Of a DNA stretch of 64,000 nucleotides, positions 39,896 to 48,365 are shown in pieces (positions within the stretch are counted from its first letter, which is position 1; every line of letters begins with the position of its first letter). The DNA lies in assembly GCF_000819885.1 (NCBI RefSeq), contig NZ_CDBO01000074.1, positions 62,001-126,000 on the forward strand, read 5' to 3'. The translations under genes and the position numbers were made by a program. The notes beneath the pieces were generated by a model. The model searched no databases. It was not told the origin of the DNA and saw only the letters and a program-made list of their open reading frames with translations. The DNA comes from Aeromonas fluvialis (GTDB lineage Bacteria > Pseudomonadota > Gammaproteobacteria > Enterobacterales > Aeromonadaceae).

Positions 39896-41041
39896 ATGGC
39901 CAGACCCAATACAGCGTTGTTGCTCACCGGTGGCGGTGCTCGCGCCGCCTATCAGGTCGGTGCTCTCAAGGCGATTGCGGAGCTCTACCCGCGCAATCTC
40001 GGCATCCCTTTTCCCATTCTGTGCGGCACCTCGGCGGGGGCCATCAATGTCACCGCGCTGGCCTGCTACGCCTCCTGCTTTCATCTGGGGGTGCGCAAGC
40101 TGGAGTGGGTCTGGCGCCGTTTCGAGACTCACCATATCTTCGATTTTCACCCCGGTCGGCTGCTGTGGCGGCTGATGTACGAGGGGTCGGCGGGGCTGAT
40201 CAATCCCCATACCAACCACGCCTTTCACCTCTTTGACAACGCGCCGCTGCACCGCCTGCTGGATCAGCTCATCGACTATCACCGCATCGATGACAATATC
40301 CTCTACGGCAGTCTGGAGGCGCTGGCCATCACGGCGTCGGATTATGATGACGGTCTCTCCACCACCTTCTTTCAGGGGCGGACCGACCACCATCCGTGGG
40401 AGCGGGCCAGGCGGCGCGGGGTACGCACCGTGCTTACATCGGAGCATCTGCTCGCCTCCTCGGCGCTCCCCTTTGTCTTTCCGGCCACCCGGATCGGCGA
40501 GAAGTTCTACGGCGACGGATCCATCCACCAGTTAAGCCCGCTCAGCCCCGCCATCCATCTGGGGGCAGAGCGGATCATGCTGATCACCCTCGATCCGCCA
40601 GCACACTCGGCGCCGACCCATCACCACGGCCATCTCACCAGCTCCAATATCGCCAGCCATCTGCTCGATACCGTCTTTACCGACACCCTCAACTCCGATC
40701 TGGAGCGGCTGTGGCGCATCAATCAGACTCTGGATCTTATCCCGCTACGGGAGCTCAACCGGCTGCAACTGAAGCGGGTGGAGACCTGCGTGCTGAAACC
40801 AAGTCAGGATCTTGACGAGATGGCGCTTCCTTACCTGCGCAAACTGCCGCTGCAACTGCGTCGCCTGTTGCGGGTGCTAGGGGTAAAAGGGGATGAGACA
40901 AGCAGTCTGGCCAGCTTCCTGATGTTCTATCCAGGATACTGCCAACAGTTGATCAAGCTGGGCTACCAGGACACCCTCAGGGAGCGGGAGTACGTTCTGA
41001 ACTTCCTCGGCAGCGACTTGCCACCGAAGGGGGAAGGCTAG
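39896..41041 (+). CDS. Patatin-like phospholipase
   Basis: 381 residues, cytoplasmic by sequence. Oxyanion loop TGGGARAAYQ (11-20), nucleophile elbow GTSAG with S46, and the catalytic Asp in GDGS (D207). A C-terminal region of about 120 residues (PYLRKLPLQLRRLLRVLGV ... YVLNFLGSDL) is typical of proteobacterial DUF3336-less PNPLA proteins. It is convergent with the Kef-type antiporter, stops 6 bp apart. Substrate not determined. Confidence 0.88.
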   Translation: MARPNTALLLTGGGARAAYQVGALKAIAELYPRNLGIPFPILCGTSAGAINVTALACYASCFHLGVRKLEWVWRRFETHHIFDFHPGRLLWRLMYEGSAGLINPHTNHAFHLFDNAPLHRLLDQLIDYHRIDDNILYGSLEALAITASDYDDGLSTTFFQGRTDHHPWERARRRGVRTVLTSEHLLASSALPFVFPATRIGEKFYGDGSIHQLSPLSPAIHLGAERIMLITLDPPAHSAPTHHHGHLTSSNIASHLLDTVFTDTLNSDLERLWRINQTLDLIPLRELNRLQLKRVETCVLKPSQDLDEMALPYLRKLPLQLRRLLRVLGVKGDETSSLASFLMFYPGYCQQLIKLGYQDTLREREYVLNFLGSDLPPKGEG

Positions 41042-41047
41042 CAGCAA

Positions 41048-43000
41048 TCAATATCCCTCAAGCAGACGCTGCTCCGCCTGCTCCATCGCCACCACGGTAC
41101 CAAACAGGATCAGCCGATCACCGGCCGCCAGCACCAGTTCGGGTCTGGGCTCCAGACTCAGCTCCCCACGCTGCACCTCCTTGATCCGCACCTCAGCGAG
41201 GGGGAGATCGCGCACCTCGCGTCCCACCGCCCACGCCTGATCGTGCAACAAAAGCGGATGGAGGCGCTCGAGCAGCTGATCCGCCTCCAGATTGCTGGCG
41301 CTCTGATCCCCCCAGTAGAAGCCGTGCAGGAAGCGATACTGGCTGCTGCGCTCGTGCTCCATCCGCCGGATCACCCGGCCGAGGGGGATATCGCAATTGA
41401 CCAGCAGATGAGAGACCAGCATCAGGGCCCCCTCCTGGGATTCCGGGATCACCTCGAAGGCCCCTGCCCGCTTGTACTGCTCGAGAAAACTGTCATCACG
41501 GGTACGCACCAGCACCTTGAGCTCCCCCGCCAGTTCGCGGATCAGTGCCAGCATCGCCTCCACCCGCTTGCGATCGTCGAAGGTGATGATCACCAGCCGC
41601 GCCCGCAACAACCCGGCGGCCAGCAGAATATCGCGCCGACTGGCATCGCCAAAGGCCACCTGCTCCCCCGCCTGCTTGGCCTCGCTCACCCGCTCGGGGT
41701 CGAGATCGAGGGCCAGAAAGGGGATCTCCTCGATCTTGAGGAAACGGGCACAGGTCTGCCCCGCTCGGCCAAACCCGGCGATGATGACGTGCTGGTTCTT
41801 GCTCAGGCCCGACTGGGCTACCTCAGATCGGGTCAGCAGCGCCGGATCGGTGAGGCTGCGGGCCAGCGAGTGGGCCTGGATCACCAGCCAGGGGGTCATG
41901 GCGATGGAGATGATACCGATGCCAATGAGCAGGGAGACCAACTGCTGATCCAGCAGGCCGTGGTGCAGTGCCAGCGCCAGCAGCACGAAGCCAAATTCAC
42001 CGATCTGGCTTAGCATGATGCCGGCGGCCATGCTGTCACGCTTGCGCTCCCCCATCAGCCGTCCGGCCAGCAGCACCAGCAGGGATTTGCACAGCACCAA
42101 TAGCACCACGCAGATCAGCACCTGCCACCAGGCCCGCGCCACCAGCTCCCACTCCATAGTCATGCCGATGGTGATAAAAAAGAGCCCCATCAGCACGTCG
42201 CGAAAGGGCTTGATATCCACCTCCAGCTGATGACGGTAGTGGGACTCCCCAAGCATCATCCCCGCCAGAAATGCCCCCAGCGCCATCGACAGCCCCAGCG
42301 AATGGGTCATGAACGCGGCCAATAGCGCCACCAGCAGGGCACTCAGCACGAACAGCTCATCGGAGCGGGCCCGCGCCACCTCGTGAAACAGCAACGGCAG
42401 CAGCCACTTGCCCACTGCCAACAGGGTAAAGAGGGCAAGCAGCCCCTTGAGGGTGGCCCAGGCGATCTCGGCGGCCAGCGCACTCCCCTGTACTTCCGGC
42501 TGGGCGAGGATCGGGATCATCACCAGCAGGGGTACCACCGCCAGATCCTGAAACAACAGCACACTCACCCCCAGCTGGGCGCGGCGGGTATGGAGCTGCT
42601 TCTGCTCGCCTAGCTGCTTGATCACCACAGCCGTCGACGACAAAGCCAGGGTGCCAGCCACCACCAGCGACTGGGCCAGACCCAACCCCCACCACCAGCA
42701 GATGGCGAAGAAAAGCAGTGACGTGAGCAGCACCTGCAGGCCGCCCACCCCCAGCACCAGTCGGCGCATCGCCAGCAATTTCGGGAGGGAGAACTCCAGC
42801 CCCAGCGAGAACATCAAAAAGACGATGCCGAGCTCGGCAATGGTCTGCATGATCGACTGGCCGGTGATCACCGCCAGCCCGTGGGGACCGAGCAACACGC
42901 CGGCAATCAGGTAGGCGAGGATCACCGGCAAGCCGAGGCGTCGGAAAGTTGCCACCAGCAGCACGGCGGCGAACAGCAGGATCAACAGGTCTGTGTACAA
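41048..43000 (-). CDS. Monovalent cation:proton antiporter-2, Kef type
   Basis: 650 residues. A 12-13-helix Na+/H+ exchanger domain (1-385) with VFLMFSLGLEFSLPKL and SSTAVVIKQL, a TrkA-N/RCK domain (about 404-520, HVIIAGFGRAGQTCARFL), and a TrkA-C domain at the end. KefB/KefC relatives export K+ for H+. No KefF/KefG ancillary gene is adjacent. The start is TTG at 43000 with AGGAGAGGG just upstream; no nearby ATG would keep the first helix. Confidence 0.9.
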   Translation of the reverse strand: MYTDLLILLFAAVLLVATFRRLGLPVILAYLIAGVLLGPHGLAVITGQSIMQTIAELGIVFLMFSLGLEFSLPKLLAMRRLVLGVGGLQVLLTSLLFFAICWWWGLGLAQSLVVAGTLALSSTAVVIKQLGEQKQLHTRRAQLGVSVLLFQDLAVVPLLVMIPILAQPEVQGSALAAEIAWATLKGLLALFTLLAVGKWLLPLLFHEVARARSDELFVLSALLVALLAAFMTHSLGLSMALGAFLAGMMLGESHYRHQLEVDIKPFRDVLMGLFFITIGMTMEWELVARAWWQVLICVVLLVLCKSLLVLLAGRLMGERKRDSMAAGIMLSQIGEFGFVLLALALHHGLLDQQLVSLLIGIGIISIAMTPWLVIQAHSLARSLTDPALLTRSEVAQSGLSKNQHVIIAGFGRAGQTCARFLKIEEIPFLALDLDPERVSEAKQAGEQVAFGDASRRDILLAAGLLRARLVIITFDDRKRVEAMLALIRELAGELKVLVRTRDDSFLEQYKRAGAFEVIPESQEGALMLVSHLLVNCDIPLGRVIRRMEHERSSQYRFLHGFYWGDQSASNLEADQLLERLHPLLLHDQAWAVGREVRDLPLAEVRIKEVQRGELSLEPRPELVLAAGDRLILFGTVVAMEQAEQRLLEGY

Positions 43001-43121
43001 ATTTCCCTCTCCTTTTTATCAACTTAAGTCTAGTCAGTCGAACTGGCGAGAAGAAAAGATATATTGGGCATGACAATTGCAAATAAGTGGGAGCAGTTGT
43101 CAGGTACACAGGTGGAAGACC

Positions 43122-44024
43122 ATGGAAAATACGTCGTCACTCAATGGCTTTAGCCATGGCATCGAGCAGTGGGTTCGCCAGATGGAGCGGTTCACGCCGT
43201 TGCCCAGCGTTGAACGCAACCCCTTGCTCGAGCAGTTGTTGGGGCAGAGCGATCTCGGCGGTTTGCTGACAACTTTTGCCGATCGTGCGGCAAGAATTGT
43301 CAGGATCCACAGCCTCTACCTCGATTGTGGCCAGCCCCATATGCTGATCCAGCACCCGCCGCAGGCCACCCTCAACCTGCACAGCTATCCGTTCGAGCTG
43401 CGCGGCCAGCACGGCCAACTGCTCGGCCAGCTCCACTACCAGCTGGAGCATCCACTCAGTGGCAGCCAGCAACGGGTATTGATGCAATACCATCAGCAAC
43501 TCTGCCTGCTGCTGCCCCTCTATCTTCGGCTGGAAAAACTGGATCAGCTGGTCAGGCTCGATCACCTGACCGGCCTTGGCAACCGCTCCTACTTTGATGA
43601 GGCCATCGGCCGCGCCATCGAGCAGCACAGCCGCGAGCCCCATGGTCTGGTGCTGGTGCTGATGGATCTCGATCGCTTCAAGCAGATCAATGACACCTGG
43701 GGTCATCCGGTGGGGGATCTGGTGCTAAGCCGCTTCGCCCAGCTGCTCAAAGGCTGCATCCGCAGCACGGATCAAGCCTTCCGGCTCGGAGGGGATGAAT
43801 TTGCCCTGCTGCTGCAACCGGCCGAACCCGAGGCGTGGCGCCCGGTCTGGCTGCGACTGCAGCATATGTTGATGACCCACAAGGAGCTCAGCACCTTCTC
43901 GGTCGGATGCAGCCTTGGTGCCGCCAGCTGGCAATCCGGGGTCGATGTGCCGAGCCTCTATGAGGCGGCCGACAGTCACCTCTACGCCCGCAAAAAAGCC
44001 GGCAAAGCCGGCCTTCCCGAATAG
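43122..44024 (+). CDS. Diguanylate cyclase (GGDEF domain)
   Basis: 300 residues, no membrane segment. Residues 1-140 form a GAF-like sensor-type region I cannot assign. The GGDEF domain follows: LDHLTGLGNRSYFDEA, MDLDRFKQIND, GHPVGDLVL and intact GGDEF at 223-227. The RxxD inhibition site (R214-D217) stands five residues before it, so product feedback is expected. It makes c-di-GMP. The start at 43122 follows a GGTGGAAG ribosome site. Confidence 0.92.
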   Translation: MENTSSLNGFSHGIEQWVRQMERFTPLPSVERNPLLEQLLGQSDLGGLLTTFADRAARIVRIHSLYLDCGQPHMLIQHPPQATLNLHSYPFELRGQHGQLLGQLHYQLEHPLSGSQQRVLMQYHQQLCLLLPLYLRLEKLDQLVRLDHLTGLGNRSYFDEAIGRAIEQHSREPHGLVLVLMDLDRFKQINDTWGHPVGDLVLSRFAQLLKGCIRSTDQAFRLGGDEFALLLQPAEPEAWRPVWLRLQHMLMTHKELSTFSVGCSLGAASWQSGVDVPSLYEAADSHLYARKKAGKAGLPE

Positions 44025-44040
44025 TCCTGAACTCTTCTTT

Positions 44041-44080
44041 GCTCCGGCACATGCGCGCCATGTGACCGGAGCTTCTTTTT
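44041..44080 (+). terminator. Terminator of the diguanylate cyclase gene
   Basis: GCTCCGG ... CCGGAGC with inner CACATG/CATGTG pairing, followed by CTTCTTTTTT, 17 bases past the stop. Confidence 0.8.
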
Positions 44081-44112
44081 TGGGGCTAATCCCCCCTCAC
44101 ACCGAGCTCTCC

Positions 44113-45471
44113 TCAGGCAAGATCCAGCTCGGGCAGAACCGGGGCTGCACCGCCCGCCTGCCAGTGGCACACCAGCCCGGCCCCCTGTGCCATAAAACCG
44201 TCGCAGACAAAGAGCCCCACCACCACCGCCACCTGCTCGCCATAGTAGAGGATGGGGATTCGCCCCCGCTGCCACGAAGGCACACCATACTCCTGCAGCA
44301 GCTTCTTCATCCGCCGACTACCGCTTCGCCCCACCGGTTTGAGGGGGATCCCGGGCGCCACCTGAAAACGCACCGAGAGCGGCTCGTCCGGCCGGGGGGC
44401 ACGCAGCAGCCCCTCCCCGTGCTCCGCCATGCGCACCACCAGCTCGCCCAACCCGTCCGGCAGGGTCAGCGGCTCACCCACAATCAGCGGCAATAGCTGA
44501 TGGCAGGGTTGCAAGTCAGGACTCACCAGATAGAGCCGCTCCTGAAAACGGCGGCAGCACTGGCGCCCCCAGTTGAGCTGGGGATTGGCATCGCCGCGCG
44601 CCAGCGCTACCTCCTGCCACAACCGGGCAAGCTGCTCGCGGGATGGCATCTCCCCCCCCTGACGGCGGATCCAGTAGCGCAGCAGGTTGTTGCGCCGGGT
44701 GGGTGAAAGGGCGTGCAGCGGGCCGATATGGAGTGCCTCCCCCTCGCCCGCCAGTTGCCAGTCACTCTCGGCCAGCTCATCCAGCAGCGCCTCCTGCTCG
44801 GCGCACAGGGCCATGCTGCGCGCAGCGGTCTGGGCCATGGCGGGCCAGCGCGCCTTGAGCTGGGGGATAAGCGTCTGGCGCAAAAAGTTGCGGTCATAGC
44901 TCACATCCTGATTGCTCTCATCCTCCACCCAGCCAAAGGGGAGGCTCGCTGCCGCCTCGGCCAACTCGACGCGACTCATATCGAGCATCGGCCGCAGCAA
45001 CAGGCCGCCAGCAAAGGGCTGGCTTGGCAAGATCCCCGCCAGGCCACGCAGACCGGCGCCGCGCTTGAGGGCCAGCAGCAGGGTCTCCAGCTGATCGTCC
45101 TGATGGTGGGCGGTGAGCAGCCACTCCCCCTCCCGCATCCGGGCGGTCAGCCGCTGGTAACGGGCGGTGCGGGCTTGCGCCTCCAGACTCTCGCCATTGC
45201 CGCGGGCCAAGGCCACCCGCTCGACCAGCATCTCCACCGCCAATTGCTGACACACGGCTTCACAGTGAACGACCCACTCATCGGCATGGGGGCTGAGGCC
45301 GTGGTGCACGTGCAGGGCACGAAGCGGCAGACCGTGCTCGCGGGCATACTGCGCCGCCAGCACCAGCAGCAGGGTGGAGTCGAGGCCGCCACTGAAGGCC
45401 ACCAGCAGACCGGTGGAACCTTCCGGCGCTGGCATAGTCAGACAAAAGCGAGAATAAAGATGAGAAATCAT
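44113..45471 (-). CDS. tilS: tRNA(Ile)-lysidine synthase
   Basis: 452 residues (E. coli 432). The PP-loop SGGLDS is at 27-32; HVHHGLSPHAD and ARTARYQ are typical of TilS. C-terminal substrate-binding domains follow, with GRSGSRRMKKLLQEYGVPSWQRGRIP near the end. It converts C34 of tRNA-Ile(CAU) to lysidine, switching it to AUA decoding; essential. The start at 45471 (MISHLYSRF) fits homologues; the long upstream frame does not. Confidence 0.94.
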   Translation of the reverse strand: MISHLYSRFCLTMPAPEGSTGLLVAFSGGLDSTLLLVLAAQYAREHGLPLRALHVHHGLSPHADEWVVHCEAVCQQLAVEMLVERVALARGNGESLEAQARTARYQRLTARMREGEWLLTAHHQDDQLETLLLALKRGAGLRGLAGILPSQPFAGGLLLRPMLDMSRVELAEAAASLPFGWVEDESNQDVSYDRNFLRQTLIPQLKARWPAMAQTAARSMALCAEQEALLDELAESDWQLAGEGEALHIGPLHALSPTRRNNLLRYWIRRQGGEMPSREQLARLWQEVALARGDANPQLNWGRQCCRRFQERLYLVSPDLQPCHQLLPLIVGEPLTLPDGLGELVVRMAEHGEGLLRAPRPDEPLSVRFQVAPGIPLKPVGRSGSRRMKKLLQEYGVPSWQRGRIPILYYGEQVAVVVGLFVCDGFMAQGAGLVCHWQAGGAAPVLPELDLA

Positions 45472-45651
45472 AGGCTTCCCCAAAACGGACCGGCCGATCT
45501 TAGCAGAGTCAGGCTTATCAAGCTGCAACCCTGCTGCTAGAGTGAGGCTCGCCCACCCTCTCCACCAGGCCGGCCGCATGGCGGTCACATCACCGGTTGG
45601 CGCAAGGAGGATGGGCAGGGAAGCAAACAACCCGAATTGGAATCAAACAAG

Positions 45652-47685
45652 ATGAACAATAACAAAAGCTTACTGGCCGGCCTGATTGGACTGGCCCTAC
45701 TGGCTGGCTGCAGTCAGGCACCGCAAGACTCCCCCAAACACGCCGGGCTGACGCTGGCCAATATGGATACCAGCATCAAACCCGGCGATGACTTCTTCCG
45801 CTACGTCAATGGCAAGTGGCTCGCCACCGCCAAGATCCCCGATGATCGCCCCGCCGATGGCGCCTTCTACATGCTGCGGGACAAGTCCCTCGCCGATGTG
45901 CGGGTGCTGGTCGAGGGGCTGGCCAAGCAGGAGGCCGCCACCGGCACGCCGACCCCGCAGATCCGCGATCTCTATGCCAGCTATCTGGATCAGGCCGGCC
46001 GTGACGCCAAGGGGCTCACCCCGCTGGCACCGGCGCTGGCCGAGATCGACCGGATCGGTGATCAGGCCGGGCTGGCCCGCGCCTTTGCCCAATCAGGCCG
46101 CATCGGCGGCGGCGCGCCGTTCGGCATCTGGATCAACGCCGATGCCAAGTCCCCCGACCGCTATGCGGTCTACCTCTATCAGGGGGGATTGGGGCTGCCG
46201 GATCGGGACTACTACCTCAAGCAGGATCCCGACAGTCAGGCCCTGCGCCAGAAGTACCAGCAGCATATCGCCGCCATGCTGAGCCGCCTCGGGGAGTCTG
46301 ATCCGAGCGGCAACGCCAAGCGCATTCTGGCCCTCGAAACCCGGCTAGCCACCATCCAGTGGGACAATGTGACCCTGCGGGATCGGGACAAGAACTACAA
46401 CAAGCGCCCCGCCAGCGAACTGGCACGGCTCGCCCCCCACCTCGACTGGCAGGCCTACCTGAACGCCGCGGGCATTGCTGCCCAGCCAGAGCTCATCATC
46501 GGCCAGCCGACCTATCTGAGCGCGCTGGATCAGGTGATGGCCCAGACCCCCATCGCCGACTGGCAGGCCTACCTCAAGTGGCAACTGTTGACCGACTACG
46601 CCTCCTATCTCGACAGTGAGACCGATCGGGCCAACTTCGCCTTCTACGGCACCACATTGAGCGGCACGCCCAAACAGCGCGCCAGCTGGGAGCGGGCGCT
46701 CGGGGTGCTGAACGATCATCTGGGTGAAGCGGTCGGTCAGCTCTATGTGGCCCGCTACTTCCCGCCAGCGGCCAAGGAGCGGATGGAGCAGCTGGTGGAG
46801 AACCTGCGCACCGCCTACGGCCAGAGCATCAAGGATCTCGACTGGATGTCGCCCGAGACCAAGGCGCAGGCGCTCGAGAAGCTGGCCAAGTTCCGCCCCA
46901 AGATCGGCTACCCCGACAAGTGGCAGGATTACAGCGCCATCACCATCAAACCGGATGATCTGGTGGGCAACCTGCAACGCTCGCAAGCCTTTGAATACGC
47001 AGACAGTCTGGCGCGCCTCGGCAAGCCGGTCGACCGGGACGAGTGGCATATGTCGCCGCAGACGGTGAACGCCTACTACAACCCGAGCAACAACGAGATC
47101 GTCTTCCCGGCGGCCATCTTGCAGCCCCCCTTCTTCGACATGACGGCGGATGATGCGGTCAACTACGGTGCCATCGGCGGGGTCATTGGCCACGAGATGG
47201 GCCACGGTTTTGATGATCAGGGGGCCAAATCCGACGGCGACGGCATGATGCGCGACTGGTGGACGCCGCAGGATCTCAAGGAGTTCCGCTTCCGTACCAG
47301 CCGGCTGGTGGCCCAGTACAACCGCTTCGAGCCCATCAACGGCCAGTTCGTCAACGGTCAGTTCACCCTGGGGGAGAACATCGGCGATCTCGGCGGTCTC
47401 ACCATCGCCCACAAGGCCTACGAGCTGTCACTCGATGGCAAGGAGGCGCCGGTGCTGGATGGTTTTACCGGCGAACAGCGCTTCTTCCTCGGCTGGGCGC
47501 AGGTATGGAAGGGGATGTATCGCCCCGAGCTGATGCAGATGCTGCTGCGCTCCGACCCCCACTCGCCGCCCGAGTACCGGGTCAACGGCGTGGTGCCAAA
47601 CATTCCCGCCTTCTACGAGGCGTTCAACATCCAACCGGGGGACAAGCTCTATCTGCCGCCCCAGAAGCGGGTGAAGATCTGGTAA
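45652..47685 (+). CDS. M13-family metallopeptidase, lipoprotein (PepO-like)
   Basis: 677 residues. Lipobox LLAGC gives lipidation at C20. Neprilysin-type zinc peptidase: HEMGH at 514-518 and the third ligand E575 in GENIGDLGG. Motif NAYYNPSNNEIVFPAAILQPPFF is the M13 substrate-binding NAYY block. It should degrade peptides in the periplasm or at the surface. The frame opens with TTG at 45637, but ATG 45652 gives the proper signal peptide. pliI follows 58 bp downstream. Confidence 0.92.
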   Translation: MNNNKSLLAGLIGLALLAGCSQAPQDSPKHAGLTLANMDTSIKPGDDFFRYVNGKWLATAKIPDDRPADGAFYMLRDKSLADVRVLVEGLAKQEAATGTPTPQIRDLYASYLDQAGRDAKGLTPLAPALAEIDRIGDQAGLARAFAQSGRIGGGAPFGIWINADAKSPDRYAVYLYQGGLGLPDRDYYLKQDPDSQALRQKYQQHIAAMLSRLGESDPSGNAKRILALETRLATIQWDNVTLRDRDKNYNKRPASELARLAPHLDWQAYLNAAGIAAQPELIIGQPTYLSALDQVMAQTPIADWQAYLKWQLLTDYASYLDSETDRANFAFYGTTLSGTPKQRASWERALGVLNDHLGEAVGQLYVARYFPPAAKERMEQLVENLRTAYGQSIKDLDWMSPETKAQALEKLAKFRPKIGYPDKWQDYSAITIKPDDLVGNLQRSQAFEYADSLARLGKPVDRDEWHMSPQTVNAYYNPSNNEIVFPAAILQPPFFDMTADDAVNYGAIGGVIGHEMGHGFDDQGAKSDGDGMMRDWWTPQDLKEFRFRTSRLVAQYNRFEPINGQFVNGQFTLGENIGDLGGLTIAHKAYELSLDGKEAPVLDGFTGEQRFFLGWAQVWKGMYRPELMQMLLRSDPHSPPEYRVNGVVPNIPAFYEAFNIQPGDKLYLPPQKRVKIW

Positions 47686-47743
47686 CCGCATCACGGCGGT
47701 CTCCCGCGGGGCCCGCAATCAAGAGACAGCAAGAGGTTGCAAG

Positions 47744-48187
47744 ATGAACAGAGCATTGATGATGGCAGGGCTGCTGACCCTGCCGCTGGCGGCACAAGCA
47801 CAAGCCGAAGAGGGATTTAGCAAGCAACTGACCCTCCCCTCCGGGCAGGTGATCAGGGTAGCGCAGGGGGCCGGTGAGCCAGCCTCCATCGGCAGCTATG
47901 ACGTGCGACTCTACTCGGGTCAAAACGCCGAGTTCCCACTGGATGAGTTTCTGGATGGCAAGGTGATGGCCCGCAACGGCGTTATCCGGGATCTGAAGCT
48001 GGTCGATTTGAATGGTGACAAGGATCCCGAGCTGGTGGTCATCATCGAGAGCGCCGGCAGCGGCAGCTATCAGGATGCCGATGCCTACACCGTCAGCCCG
48101 CAGGGGGAGCTGGAGATCTTCCATCAGGTCAAGGAGCTGGAGCCCAAAAAGGATGTGATCAAGGCGCTCAGGAGTCCGCAGGACTAA
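47744..48187 (+). CDS. pliI: Periplasmic inhibitor of I-type lysozyme (PliI)
   Basis: 147 residues: signal peptide ending AAQAQA, then a beta-rich domain. The VVIIESAGSGSYQDADAYTVS segment is the conserved loop by which PliI enters the lysozyme active site; the family's first structures include the A. hydrophila protein. It protects the wall from invertebrate lysozymes. AAGAGGTT lies close before the ATG. It may be cotranscribed with the M13 peptidase, 58 bp upstream. Confidence 0.85.
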   Translation: MNRALMMAGLLTLPLAAQAQAEEGFSKQLTLPSGQVIRVAQGAGEPASIGSYDVRLYSGQNAEFPLDEFLDGKVMARNGVIRDLKLVDLNGDKDPELVVIIESAGSGSYQDADAYTVSPQGELEIFHQVKELEPKKDVIKALRSPQD

Positions 48188-48211
48188 GCCCACACCCGGA
48201 ATCTGAAATAT

Positions 48212-48236
48212 AAAAAGCCCTGATTATCAGGGCGTT
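48212..48236 (+). terminator. Terminator-like hairpin after pliI
   Basis: AAAAAGCCCTGA-TTA-TCAGGGC, perfect 7-bp stem, no clear T-run. Confidence 0.55.
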
Positions 48237-48331
48237 CAGATTGCTGAAAAAGCCAAAATTGTCATAGTAACGCATTGATTTTGTTTGATGAGAAAACCCT
48301 GTTTTTCTGAAATCAGGGGGGCAATAGTTTG

Positions 48332-48351
48332 AACGGGCCTTGCGGCCCGTT
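48332..48351 (-). terminator. Terminator of the cadBA operon
   Basis: AACGGGCC-TTGC-GGCCCGTT, 15 bases beyond the cadA stop on the minus strand. The base run after the stem is T-rich only in part (TCAAAC), so strength is moderate. Confidence 0.65.
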
Positions 48352-48365
48352 GTTATCATTTTCGA

